Shown: positions 10,616 to 21,493 of the stretch, piece by piece
Numbering within the stretch: the stretch's first letter is position 1
How the letters are laid out: the number at the start of each line of letters is the position of its first letter
Assembly (NCBI GenBank): GCA_036936605.1
Contig: JAUPFV010000001.1
Coordinates: forward strand, 155,033,187-155,097,186
Reading direction: 5' to 3'
DNA: 64,000 nucleotides
Source of the DNA: Limnanthes douglasii subsp. nivea
Lineage: Eukaryota > Streptophyta > Magnoliopsida > Brassicales > Limnanthaceae
The notes under the pieces: model-generated
What the model saw: the letters and a program-made list of their open reading frames with translations, nothing else
Databases searched by the model: none
Told to the model about the DNA's origin: nothing
Program-made: the position numbers and the translations under genes

Positions 10616-13600
10616 TTAAGGTTGAGCCCTTGAAGATGGTTCACCCTCATCTGTTTTCTTGCCCTTGATGTCGCTCCCCCCTTCGACTACCTTCTTGCCC
10701 TTGGGATCATTCTCCTCTTCGCCTGGGCTCTCTCCGGTCTTCTCTTCATTATCAGATGAGGACTTACCGGAAAATCCTTCGTCGACCATTGTGTAAAATG
10801 GAAGGTCATCATCGTCCACATAGAGCCATAAGTCCCCCAGGGTCCTCTTCGGAAATTTTTCATGAAAAAGGAGAACCATATCAGACTTCACCCTTTGAAC
10901 CATTAACTCTTCGCTTTTTATCATCTCCCTGGCATAGACATTGATCTTGGCCTTGATTGTGGCCTCTTGGTCCCTTAGCAAAGCATTTTTCTCCTCAGCA
11001 GCCTGGGTTACTGCATTTTCTAGAGCGATCTTGTCAGTAGTCAGGTTGGTGATGAGCTTCTACTTTGCAGCAATTTCTCCCCTTGAGGTTGTAAGGTCCT
11101 TCTCCATACCGGACAGCTTCTCCTGGAGATCTTTTATGGTTTGTTCTAGGGTGGCAACTTTTGTGTTGCTCTCATTCTGATTCCTCTTTAGCTCCTCGTT
11201 TGCTTCCTTGAGCAAATCGGCATTGGTGGTGGCAGTGCGGAGGTCTCCGGACAGTTTTTCCTTCTCAGACTGGAGGTCTTTGATGGTGTCTGCTTGACTC
11301 CGGAATTGCCTCTCCAATGTAAGAACTGGCTGCACATTACTAAGCAAGGAATGGGCTATAGTGTCCTTCTCACTAGAAACCATGAAAGTCTTACCGTTGA
11401 AGTTGACCGTATTGGAGCTGCTCGGAGGGATGTAAGGCCCTGCGAACTCGTCTCTAGGGAGGCCAATAAAATATTCACCAAGTCCCCCCAGACCGGTGAT
11501 GTCCACTTCATCCAAGTTGAGCTCTCCCCCCTCAACTTCATCAGTATGGAATTCTCTTGGGATCTCTTCGGCCAGCGTTGGGTCAGAGGGGCCAGTGGGA
11601 AATGAGGGCTCCGGATCCCGGAGAGCAAGCTCATCTCCTTGTGAAGTTTTTTTCTTCATAACTTCCCGGTCAGCGCTTTCACCAACTTGCTTGCGAGTCC
11701 TCTTGGGAGCCCTTGGAGGTTTTGGGAGGTCAACTTCCTGCCTTTCGGTCTCCTGCTCCACCACCTGCAAGAGGGCTGCATCAATTTGAACTTGGGATGG
11801 CCCCTCTGGATCTGTTGGGGCATCCTTCTCAGCATCGCCCGCCACCTTTTTGCCTCTTCTTCTGCCCTTCATTTTGCTTGGGGCTTTAGCCCGGGCAGGC
11901 AGGTAGAGTGTCCCATCTAGTTCGTGGGACCTTCTAAGCACAGTATCTTCATCATGCTGGGTGGTGAGCTCCTCCCAAGTTAGGTCTCTCCGACCTGTGG
12001 TGTTCCACAGGTGAGACCTTGCAAGATTTCCAGCGGTGAAGGCTTTGTGGAATCGATTCTCCCAGTTTTCTGCGGCCCAAGCATTGATTTTGCCACAGGA
12101 AGTTTGTCCGGCCTTCAGATAATCACCGAACTTCTTTGGCAGCTCTGCTAGAACAAAAGAGGAACTGGTTAGTTTAAACTTAACTTGAAAAAAGAGAAAA
12201 GAGAGAAACGGACAGAGACTTAAGGTAAGAAACTTACGATCACTCCTCCACCTACTCCTGAGGAGGCTTGGGTTCTCTCCGACCTTGATTTTCTTGCCAT
12301 TTTCCCATGGGCCACTGACAAACAAGAATTGGCTCCTCCATTTGCTCTCCGACTCCAAGAGGTCATCAACGGCCTTGAGATCGTTCCCCATGTTGAAATG
12401 ATAGAAGGGGAATTGGTGATGCTTGCAAAGGTTGGCCACTGCTGCGAACTCTTCCATGGGAAGAGGGATCCCAGACAGCCTGGATGCCATGATACACGAC
12501 ATCAAAGTGAACCAGCCATTGGGACTTAGCTGAGTTGGGCAAAGCTTGACAGGTGGAAGTACCGTACGATCTCCGGGTCCAGTGGGAACCTGAGTCCCCA
12601 GTTAAATAGCTAAGTAAAGAAGACTATTTCATTTCGTTTACAGTCCATTGGGGTCTCTGGATCAATGGGGATCCTAATCTTCACATTTTCGGGGATCCCC
12701 CACTTTGTGCGCATTCGACCCAGGTCTGAAGTATGGATGAATGCGTACTTGGTCTTCTGCAAGGCCAACAGGTACTTGAGCTCGACTTTGTGAAAACACG
12801 GCCCCACTCTTCCCTCAAGGCACTCCGGCAGCTCCGGCAGCTCCGGATGCCTCAAGTACAGATTCTCCTTGCCTTTCTTGGCAGCAACAGCAGTAGTATC
12901 AGCCTGTCCGGAAGACTCAGACTCGAAAGGGACCTCTTCAGCAGATTCCTCCATTCTCTCCTCCATAACCGTTGGGGGAGCTTCTGTGGTAGTGATCCGG
13001 GGAGGGTTGATGCTTGCCACAACCTGGCCTCCGGACTATTGACCGTCTGTTTTCTTCTGACTTCTCACCTCAGATTGGGGCTCGGAGGCAGAAGTCTCTC
13101 TTGTAAGAACCGGGCTGCTGGCCTCCGGACCGGTTGGCCTCTCCCGGGGGGCTCTAATAGGCATTCCAGACCCAGAATCACTATTTTTCCCCCGATTTTG
13201 AGGGAGTATTTTTAGAGGTTAGTCCCTTGACTAACCGGCTTGGCCTCTTAATGACTAACTTCTCCGGAGAGTGGTCAGAATCAGACCCCATGGCTATAAA
13301 AGGTGAGGGTTTCCTAACACTTGTAGCGGTAACTCCTGGTTCAACAGCAGGTATTGACTCCTGAACTGAGGAACCAGATACTATGGGTGAGAGGGTGGAT
13401 TGAAAGAGTTTTTTGGGCTTGGTACCTTTGGAGGAGGATGAGCCTCGATCCGATTCTGTAACAGAAGCGACTGGTCTCTCAACTGGTGATGATGGTAGCC
13501 CTGCTGCTATTCGCCTTTCTTTCTCGACCTTCTGTGCTTTCTCCAACTCCGAAAGGTTGAGCCAACCACCTTTGATCAATGCTGTTCTTGTTGTAAACAT
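10616..13600 (-). pseudogene. Antisense accessory ORF of the Tat element (Transposase_28-like domain plus coiled coil)
   Basis: The ORF runs antisense to gag-pol from ATG at 13600. Parts in order: a basic/serine-rich N-terminus (MFTTRTALIKGGWLNL), a conserved domain of the type annotated as 'putative gypsy type transposon' (PF04195, from memory), a putative 90-nt intron, an acidic linker, a long coiled coil (EKEKLSGDLRTATTNADLL and onwards) and an acidic tail. Domain landmarks are FNWGLRFPLDPEIVRYF, AQLS and SPNGWFTLMSCIMASRL. Tat relatives are known to carry extra ORFs, often antisense; their role is unknown. Breaks: frameshift near 13190, stop near 13037, TAG at 12610-12612, frameshift near 12535, TAG near 11057. 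Two more copies occur at 27056-29891 and 61761-63955. Confidence 0.82.
12148..12237 (-). other. Putative 90-nt intron in the accessory ORF
   Basis: On the minus strand the donor reads GATC|GTAAGTTT and the acceptor TTGTTCTAG|CAGAGCTG, with a pyrimidine-rich stretch between. The removed part reads as hydrophobic, non-conserved residues. The length is a multiple of three and stop-free, so both spliced and unspliced forms stay open. The same position and phase (phase 1) is seen in the other two copies of this ORF. Confidence 0.65.
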
Positions 13601-13697
13601 AAACTGCCAAGGGAATTTTTGTTCTAGAGAGAGAAAGCTCTGAGTAAATTTGCAAAGTAAAATTTGAAAGAGATGGTAAAACAGTGGAAAATGAATG

Positions 13698-13880
13698 TGA
13701 ATTTATAGTAGATTTGAAAAAAGGAGTTGATTCCTAGGAGAATCCGAAAAGTTGGGCAATAATTAAAAGACCGCGCTGATGTCACTATTGGTAATTAAAG
13801 AGGTTACTTTTTAAAGAAGGTGGTGCGAAATTCAAGGTGAAAAAACGGCTGGAGTGGCCAATCAGAGAGCGACACGTGTC
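13698..13880 (-). promoter_or_regulatory. Candidate promoter of the antisense accessory ORF
   Basis: Reading the minus strand, a TATA-like CTATAAATTC lies about 100 bp before the ATG at 13600. Further upstream are a G-box-like GACACGTGTC near 13870-13880 and an ATTGG (CCAAT-type) box near 13860. This would let the ORF be transcribed on its own, against gag-pol. It is inference from motifs only. Confidence 0.45.
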
Positions 13881-14035
13881 CCACTAACTCTGGCAAAAAC
13901 CGTTTGGAATTCGTAAAGCTTAACCTGTCCGGGTATACCCATAGTTCTGTCCGAATTGAGCACCACTTCATTCATCGGACTGTTTTTCAGTTCTTTGACA
14001 AGAACACTTGCTCAAACACCTAAAAAATGGGCTCC

Positions 14036-14560
14036 TGATGAGTCCGAATTCAGCATGCTCCCCGGAAGGGTAAATCAGTCTAAGTCTCTCCGAACACCGG
14101 ACAGGCTACAAGGACATAAATCGGACAGATCACTTCCGGACAGATTACTTTGGACACTATAAACTTAAGACTGTTCGAACTATGACTAAAGTACTAAAAA
14201 ACCTAAACACTTCCTGACTAAGCTACTTGCTCTCCTGCTTAGAGCTCATGGGTCTTTAATCATGATCCGGGTCCATTAAACATGACCCGAAATCCCATAA
14301 GGGCCCGAACATCAGACTATAAATACCCAACCACCAGCATTAACTATGGGTAATGAGAATTAACTGCTACCAAGCTGCTTAATCATCTCTCTACTCTCCA
14401 TTCTAACCATCAAACACCGTCGTTAAACACCCATACACCACCGTTAAACACCCATACACCACCGTTAAACACCCATACACCACCATTAAACACCCATACA
14501 CCACTTTGAAACTCCACTTGAAATTACTAGCCTACCTTCAGGCAATTATTATCCACACCA
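14036..14560 (+). repeat. 3' LTR of the Tat element
   Basis: It matches 3918-4442 over 525 bp with about 14 hand-counted substitutions, most of them transitions, and no length difference. It is preceded by AAAAAATGGGCTCC, a plausible polypurine tract (14022-14035), and followed by the target duplication ATATT (14561-14565). Confidence 0.96.
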
Positions 14561-14565
14561 ATATT

Positions 14566-15725
14566 AGTGACCAATATCAGATTTGAAAGACTAAGCTATT
14601 ACACATAATTGATTTATAGTATGAGTGTAAAACAATATATGGTTTATCTGATCTAGATGTTAGTTTATATTGATTTGTTTTTTCATAAAATCTAAATTGA
14701 ATAGACTAAAATCATACAAATCGCACAAAAAGAACACTCTTAAAAAACTTAAAAGTGTTAAACTCAGACAATTAGAGATTTATCCATAATTTTTAGTTCA
14801 TTCATAATCCACTTCACGTCTTAAAAAACTACTGTATATGAATTCATTGTTAGATTGTGGTTGTGAGGACTATGAATCTTTCTAGAGGTGCACAAGTTGT
14901 TTCATTATATATATTTTTTTAAAAGATTGGAAGATTCAAACACTTAATGGATAATGAAATTACTAATCTAATTTATTTAGTAGAGGTCAAAACCCTAAAA
15001 TAAGGAGGATAATATGATGTTTATTTCTCTCTATGATAACAATTTATGAAAACCATAGTATATTAGGTATCATAATCAAATGATATATATATATAGTTAG
15101 TTTATAAATTCACTTATAAAATTTAGTGGACTTAATAGCATCATAATCCAAATGGTATTGTGTCCTACAAAGACCATAACTCTTATTGAGCTCATAAATC
15201 TATATTTTATGTGTTGGTAATAATAGTCTCCCTTAATGCACATATTTATCCAAGTAATGTCTATAATATGATCCATAATACTAATATATTATTCTTTCTT
15301 GGCTCAGTTACTAATTATTCATTAATATTACAATTTATTCCTTACAACTTCACACTTGGATCATCACATGTACAAAAGGTATACTTTGAATTACGTATAT
15401 AGGATGTTGTTATATTAAGAGACAAACCAAAATGTCTTATCATTTCACATAACAGTTAATAATTAATTGAAAAAGTTGAGTCATATTATGTGTAACTATT
15501 TATGCTTCAATCACATTATCAATGCATATCTAAAACAATCTTTATTTTTTCATGGTCTATTGTGTGGGAACCACATGAATGTGTATTCATTTAACATGTT
15601 GATTCTCAATTGATCCGCCTTTAAAATAGCTAAATTGAGATGTTGAAAGCAAATTTAAAATTTCATTAATAAAAAACAAGACTTTTATTGTAGTATATAT
15701 CCAAAAGTATGGATACAAAAGTAAA
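14566..15725. other. AT-rich spacer, no gene seen
   Basis: The first 10-20 bases continue the pre-insertion sequence. The rest is AT-rich with no coding frame I trust. Part of it (15400-15725) may be the LTR of the minus-strand Copia remnant that follows, but I found no second copy to prove this. Confidence 0.5.
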
Positions 15726-17400
15726 CTAAACTATAAGTACATAAAAGTCAACGAAAAATACAACTTCCATTAACACCAATAATATTTTCGTATAATCTGC
15801 AACCTTGAAATTGGTGTCGATATGATCAATTTTGATTTTACCATTATGAATTCTCCCTTTTATCGATGACGATTTAATGTTTATATATTTAGGGTTTTTT
15901 GGTTTTTTGTTTTTATTTTTCGAATACATGAAAATTAAAGTGTTGTCATAGTAGAAAATGAGTGATCTTTGAATTCGATTGACTTTAAGTAGTAATGTCA
16001 AAAACTTCTTTAAAAACGATGCATGGTTTGATGTTTTAAAATATGCCAAATATTTTGCCGCCAATTTAGACAATGAAATTAAAATATATTTCATACTAGT
16101 CTATAAAATTACACCTCCAGTTAAAATGAATATGTATCCAATTGTAGATCTTATTGTTTCCATAATACTTTGTAAAATTAGTATTTGGGTAGACCATTAT
16201 CTATAGGTCATCTGATCTCATTTATGTCAATTTCCAATGTTTGATTTTCTTCAAGAATCAGAAGACCCTAATCAATTTTTTCCACCAGTCAACACCTAGA
16301 TTGCTCAAGTACTTCTCCAACATTCTTACTATGAATTATGTCTCATGATGAACATTTAAGCATATATTATACTTACCATAACCAAATTATATAGACATGT
16401 CTGCATAAGCTGGATGTTTGATTTTATCTTATGACACTGAGTTCGTGAGAACTTTTATGATAGAGCTCGAGTCCCACGAGGGCGATCCTTAACACAAATA
16501 ATGTCTCGCCAAGATCTTTCATCTTAAATATTACATGCTTACTTGGATAGTAAAGTTGTAACCACATAAATGGTCTGAATAATATGTGAAATGACAAATG
16601 ATTGTTTTGAACTCTAGATTTTGTTTGTTTGGCTGATAAGGTTTTACTTCAACTAGGCATCCTCAATCATGTAAGTGTTTCAAAAAGGTTGTTCGTACAA
16701 TAAAAAATTCATATAATATATTAGTTGCTAATTTAGTAGCTAATATACTAAAATAATATTTCACACAATTAACTGTTTCTCCCTAAAAGGAAATTGATAA
16801 AGACATATGAGTGATCATACTCCTACCCACTTCATGTTATGTGTTTTTTTCATTTCGGAAACTTCATTCATTATTGGCGACCATGCATGGTGTATTGAGG
16901 GAAAATCTCATATTAATTTAGGTATATAGCAAATGGGTTAGGATGTTGTTTAGCAGATCCATTATAACAACCATAGTATTTTCCTCTACAATCGGATCTA
17001 ACAATTTTAATATTTTTTACCAAATTATAACTCAACATCGGGCTTAAAGGTTTTGAACATGTCAATGGCTTCAAATTTCTCATGAAGCAATAAGAGATAT
17101 TCATATCGTGAATAGTATAACGTATCTTTGGTCGTTCCATGAACTTTTAGAGAATAAATTGCGAATGTCTATATAAATTAATTATAAGACGCATGTTCAA
17201 ATATATGCATCAAATTTTATATGTTTGATATGTTTTTCTTTGATACACACAACAAATGTTTCAAACTCAAAGTAGTGAAGAGGACCTAAAATACCATGAG
17301 CAATAACATTGTCAGTTATATTTTTAAAGATCTAGACTTAAACGCTCGTGCTAAAGGTATACTAAATTTTGAGAAGTTATTTTGTGTGAAACATCTATTA
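15726..17400 (-). pseudogene. Decayed Copia pol (integrase to RNase H)
   Basis: Minus-strand translation shows degraded Copia motifs in the correct order. Integrase core: KNIKIVRSDCRGKYYGCYN, then PFAIYL and PQYTMHG (about 17040-16860), where intact relatives read RSDRGGEYYG...QYTMPG. Post-integrase region: GCP and EVKPYQPNKQNL (near 16650). RNase H: KYLAYFKTSNHASFLKKF, YYDN, MYSKNK, HIDTNFKVAD (16094-15726). Stops and indels are frequent and much of RT is not recognisable, so this is an old, inactive copy. The ORF ends in ...FVDFYVLIV as such elements do near their 3' LTR. Confidence 0.75.
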
Positions 17401-19873
17401 TAGATAGTATTTGAAAATATTATGTTACATATATAAATTACCCAAAACATATATTCTAACATAACGATTATCATAAAATACATGAAAAATATTTATTTCC
17501 AAAACTAAAAATATAACCACATTTGTCCAACAAAGAAATAAATTAATTACATATAAAATATCATCCAAATAGTAGCCAAAAGTAATTAAAATTGCAGATC
17601 ACCTATACAATGCAAGAAGACTCCTCAATCATAAATATTAAAATCTTATAGTCATTGAGACTTCAGATTTTGGGTGTACCATGCAAAGAGACACAATCAT
17701 GAGTGGAGGTTGTTATATCAATCATGTATCTTTTAACACTAAAACATTATTAACTTCTAACATACCACTGAAGTGAGCTTGCATTTCTTAGTCATCTATG
17801 TTTCCAAGCACCACGCTCCTACTTTATTTTATTTACGCTCTTGCAATGATAATAGATCCTAATTGTTTTTATATATTCGTTGCCTTCTTTGGGTCACCGC
17901 ATTTAGAGTCAAAATTAAAACCATGATGTTGTGAAACTGTACTAGATGTTCTTTTATGTTTTGTTCTTTTGACTACTTGAGGTGTAGTCACCATGTTAAT
18001 CTCATAAGTTTATATTTCTTCATCATGCACAAGTTTAAGAATACGAGTTTTAAAGTCTCATTTCATCACCTGATAGTCGTAGGTTATATCAAATATACTG
18101 AATCTCATGAAAATAAAAACTATGTAAAACATAATAACGAGCTTTAGGAGCTTAACACAACTTATTGTATAGATTCGACATCTCCAAGATATACTTTTAA
18201 CGTTTTCCTTTCCTTAACATACCACTAACTTATAAATACTTCCAAATAGGCTAATACATTATTGGCATATTGTATCTCAGTTAGGGACAAACTTAAAAAA
18301 CATATGTTATAACAATCCGAATATTTATAATCTACCTAATTATGTTGACGAATCGATATATCAAAATATCTTATTTAAATATATTAAAATATAACAAATA
18401 AGGTATACATTCGATCATAAATTTATAAAAGAACGTTTTATACAAATGTATATAATAAAACATTATACCTACAATTGAACTTTGTTTTATGAATTTAGGG
18501 ATAATTATGTAATTTTATATAAAATAAATTAATAAATATAATCATTAGTGTATGTAAATTAATAATTTTTTATAAAGATTGTAGAGATGTTGGGTTGTTT
18601 TCAAATAAATATGACATCATATTAAATATATAACGATAATTTGTATAATATATATAAGGATGGTGTTATAAAAAAAATTACAATTGATAGTTATCATGTT
18701 TGTCGTTTTATTCGCATAAAACATTTTCATCATTAGATGGCTAAATTTTTTTATTTCGCATATAGATGGAGAATTTTGAAAATATTTTGCTAATTTTCAC
18801 CATACGATGGCGAAACAATGGTTTACTAGACACATTAAACAACATTTCATATGACGCACGATGGTATATTCTTTAGGGCACAAAAAATGCAATTTGTATG
18901 GCAATTTTGAAGTGTGATTCATCCTTCGACTATCACGATTCGATACATATAGTTTGTTGACTTCAAAACGTTTAGTGGGAGTCTTTGGACTTTTAAATTT
19001 CAATAAAATTACTTCATTGTACGTGGGAAAATACATGGTAACTTTATTCAATTTTTCAAGTCCGTGGACTAACTTATGTTACGTTTTAGTCAGAAAAGAG
19101 ACAATGTAAAAGATCATATCATTTATCAAAAGAATCTCCCTACTTATAGTTCTCCTAGTTAGTGGATCGTTACATTCATATTTAATTATACTTAATAACT
19201 CACTGACTCACTAACATCATTTCTCCTATAATTTCGGATAAACTTCCTAAACGGTTTGACTCGAAGTTTATAGTGTTATTAAATGACGAGTGAGGAAACA
19301 CCTTATTCTTCAATTGTTTTCTTTGACTGGACACTGCCAATCCGAACTGGTTTGGCTCTTGAGCGCAATAAGAATCGTGCTGAGCTGCATATGTCTGAGC
19401 TCGCTCAATCGTTTCTTGGTCGCTTGGCTTCTTTTTGTCCTTATTCGAGGTCGGTCAATTAATTTCGAGCTCGTTCTCTAATTAGCTCGAGGCCGATCGG
19501 TTGTGCACGAGTTCGTCTTCCGTTTCGTTATTTGATTTGTGTTCCTCTTCTTTATCTATTATCTTAGTCCAAGCTCATCACTTGCCTTTCCTGCTCGTTC
19601 AGATGCTTAATCGGGGAATTCTCCTTATCAACTTCATTGAAATCTGTAAGTCGATAAACTAACTTTATTAAAGTATGCAAGTTCAAGGACTTCCAGATAT
19701 ATTTTGGATTAAAAAACTATATGTATGAAATCTTGATAGTCGATGGACAAAATAATGCTCTAAGCCTCGCAAAACACATACTACAACTACGAATAGTAAA
19801 ACACTGTCTCGTATAACGACTTCTAGAAAAATTATAATCAACTTTTTTCTTACATTATAAAAGAACGAAGCAC
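17401..19873. other. Unassigned spacer with a GC-richer block
   Basis: No convincing coding frame is present. A block at about 19260-19640 is richer in G and C (repeated GAGCTC, CTCGAGG and CGATCGG words) than its surroundings and may be a short insertion, but I cannot identify it. The rest is AT-rich. Confidence 0.5.

Positions 19874-19964
<91 letters not shown>
19874..19964 (+). repeat. (AAT)n microsatellite
   Basis: About 30 uninterrupted copies of the trinucleotide AAT/TAA over 91 bp. A tract this long and pure is expected to vary in length between individuals. Confidence 0.98.
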
Positions 19965-21493
19965 GGAGGTAGGAAGAACTCAAAAAATTAAATAAACCTA
20001 AATAATTATATATTTAGTTAGAAAAAAAGCCGAAACATATAATTAAAGAGGTAAAAACAAATATCTAATGCTATCAAACGTATAGATTTTATATATATTT
20101 GTAGATATATAATTTGTATTAATATAAGTGTTTTATTTAATAATTATTATATATAATTAAGAATTATATGTTAATTTATATTAATAATAAATGGAATAAT
20201 TATTATTTCGAGAGTATATATACGTGTGTGTGTATATATATATATTAATAGTTGTATATGATTCTAGTATTAAGAGTAATGATAAATGAATTATTATTAT
20301 TATCATTATATTGAATTAATTTGATTGACATAAATATTCTGGAACTAGAGCGAAATGGTATATTGATATGTATAACAAATTAGCATACGAGATGTTGACG
20401 TTATATATATGATAACTAAACACATCTTATTAATAAAAATTAAATGAACTAAATTTGAAAGATCGAATTCATATCTATTAAAAAAAAGTTATCAGATTGT
20501 GTTCCATTTTAAATTTAAATGACCAGGATCGGAATATACTGCAATTAACGCACAAGTATACCACGATGTAAAAATGTTCGATAGTATATGTACTTAAGAG
20601 GTTGTCATATGATTTATTTATGATGTGTGTTATGACCTGGACTATTAGGAGTACATATTTAAAATTAGATAATCTAATTAACCCATTATACTATCTAAAA
20701 TTGTTTAGAACTAATAAAAATGAACCAAAGTAATATATGTATTTCAATGATGATGTATTATGATATAGAAAAATATTAAAAATATATTTATATAATTTCC
20801 ACGTTCTCATTAAACGATAGAACATTTTTCAGTAAATAAAAATATAGAATGATAAGGAGTAAGAAGAATGAAGACTTAGTTTGTAAAATATAAATGAAAA
20901 AGGGAGTAAAGAATTAATTTGTAAAATATATTAGTTAATGTATGTAAAAATAAACTCTTTACGTTGTATACATAAAGTACACTTTTCTACTATATTATTG
21001 TCGATTTTAAAATTGTAATTCAAAAGAGTACTATGGACGGGTATTACAGTTTGGTATCAATGCATATGTTAGATTAGGATACGAGCTTAAAAATTTATTT
21101 ATTTTCATATATCCTCATAATTTTATAAAAAAAAAATAAGATATCATATAGATAGATAGATAACAGTAATGTTATTTGTAACTACTAAAGATTTGTTGCT
21201 AAATAGATAAAACAGTATTTTTTAAATTATGATGTGAATATTAATGATAAATTAATGAATTTGCCTAAATAACTAGATGTTAAAAATAATATTGTGTTTG
21301 ACTAACTTTTATTCGAAAAGAAAATATATGATGCAAACGCGATAAAAGTTGAGAAGGACTTACACAAATAATATCCGCCGCAAATGATAAGTTAACAGGT
21401 ATATTTAAGGAAATTGTACGAAAAAAGATGTAGATAGATATGAGCCTAAGAAAGAGGAACAATGGCACGATTAGAAAATATTTTTTAAATAAT
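19965..21493. other. AT-rich spacer, no gene seen
   Basis: The stretch contains short GT/TA dinucleotide runs near 20228-20245 and a short TAGA repeat near 21150. I see no gene. Confidence 0.55.

Larger units (their letters stand above)
3918..14560 (+). mobile_element. Structurally complete Tat-lineage Ty3/Gypsy retrotransposon
   Basis: The 10,643-bp element has two 525-bp LTRs (TGATGAG...CACACCA) flanked by a perfect 5-bp target duplication, ATATT at 3913-3917 and 14561-14565. Order: 5' LTR, primer binding site, gag-protease, RT-RNase H, integrase, an antisense accessory ORF, 3' LTR. RT motif YIDDMMVKS, lack of a chromodomain after integrase, and an extra ORF between pol and 3' LTR place it in the Tat group (Grande, Retand and Ogre relatives). 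I counted about 14 differences between the LTRs, roughly 2.7%. The coding regions carry several stops and frameshifts, so this copy is complete in structure but not autonomous. Confidence 0.95.

Noticed and set aside
10756..13215. Plus-strand open frames opposite the antisense accessory ORF
   Set aside because: They are shadow frames. The minus-strand frames carry the conserved domain, coiled coil and intron signals.
16716..16746. Short imperfect palindrome TATATTAG...CTAATATA
   Set aside because: It is AT-rich and short enough to arise by chance in this composition.
19290..19481. 63-codon plus-strand frame in the GC-richer block
   Set aside because: It has no recognisable motif, is short, and its composition follows the local GC content. 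The block itself is noted as unassigned.
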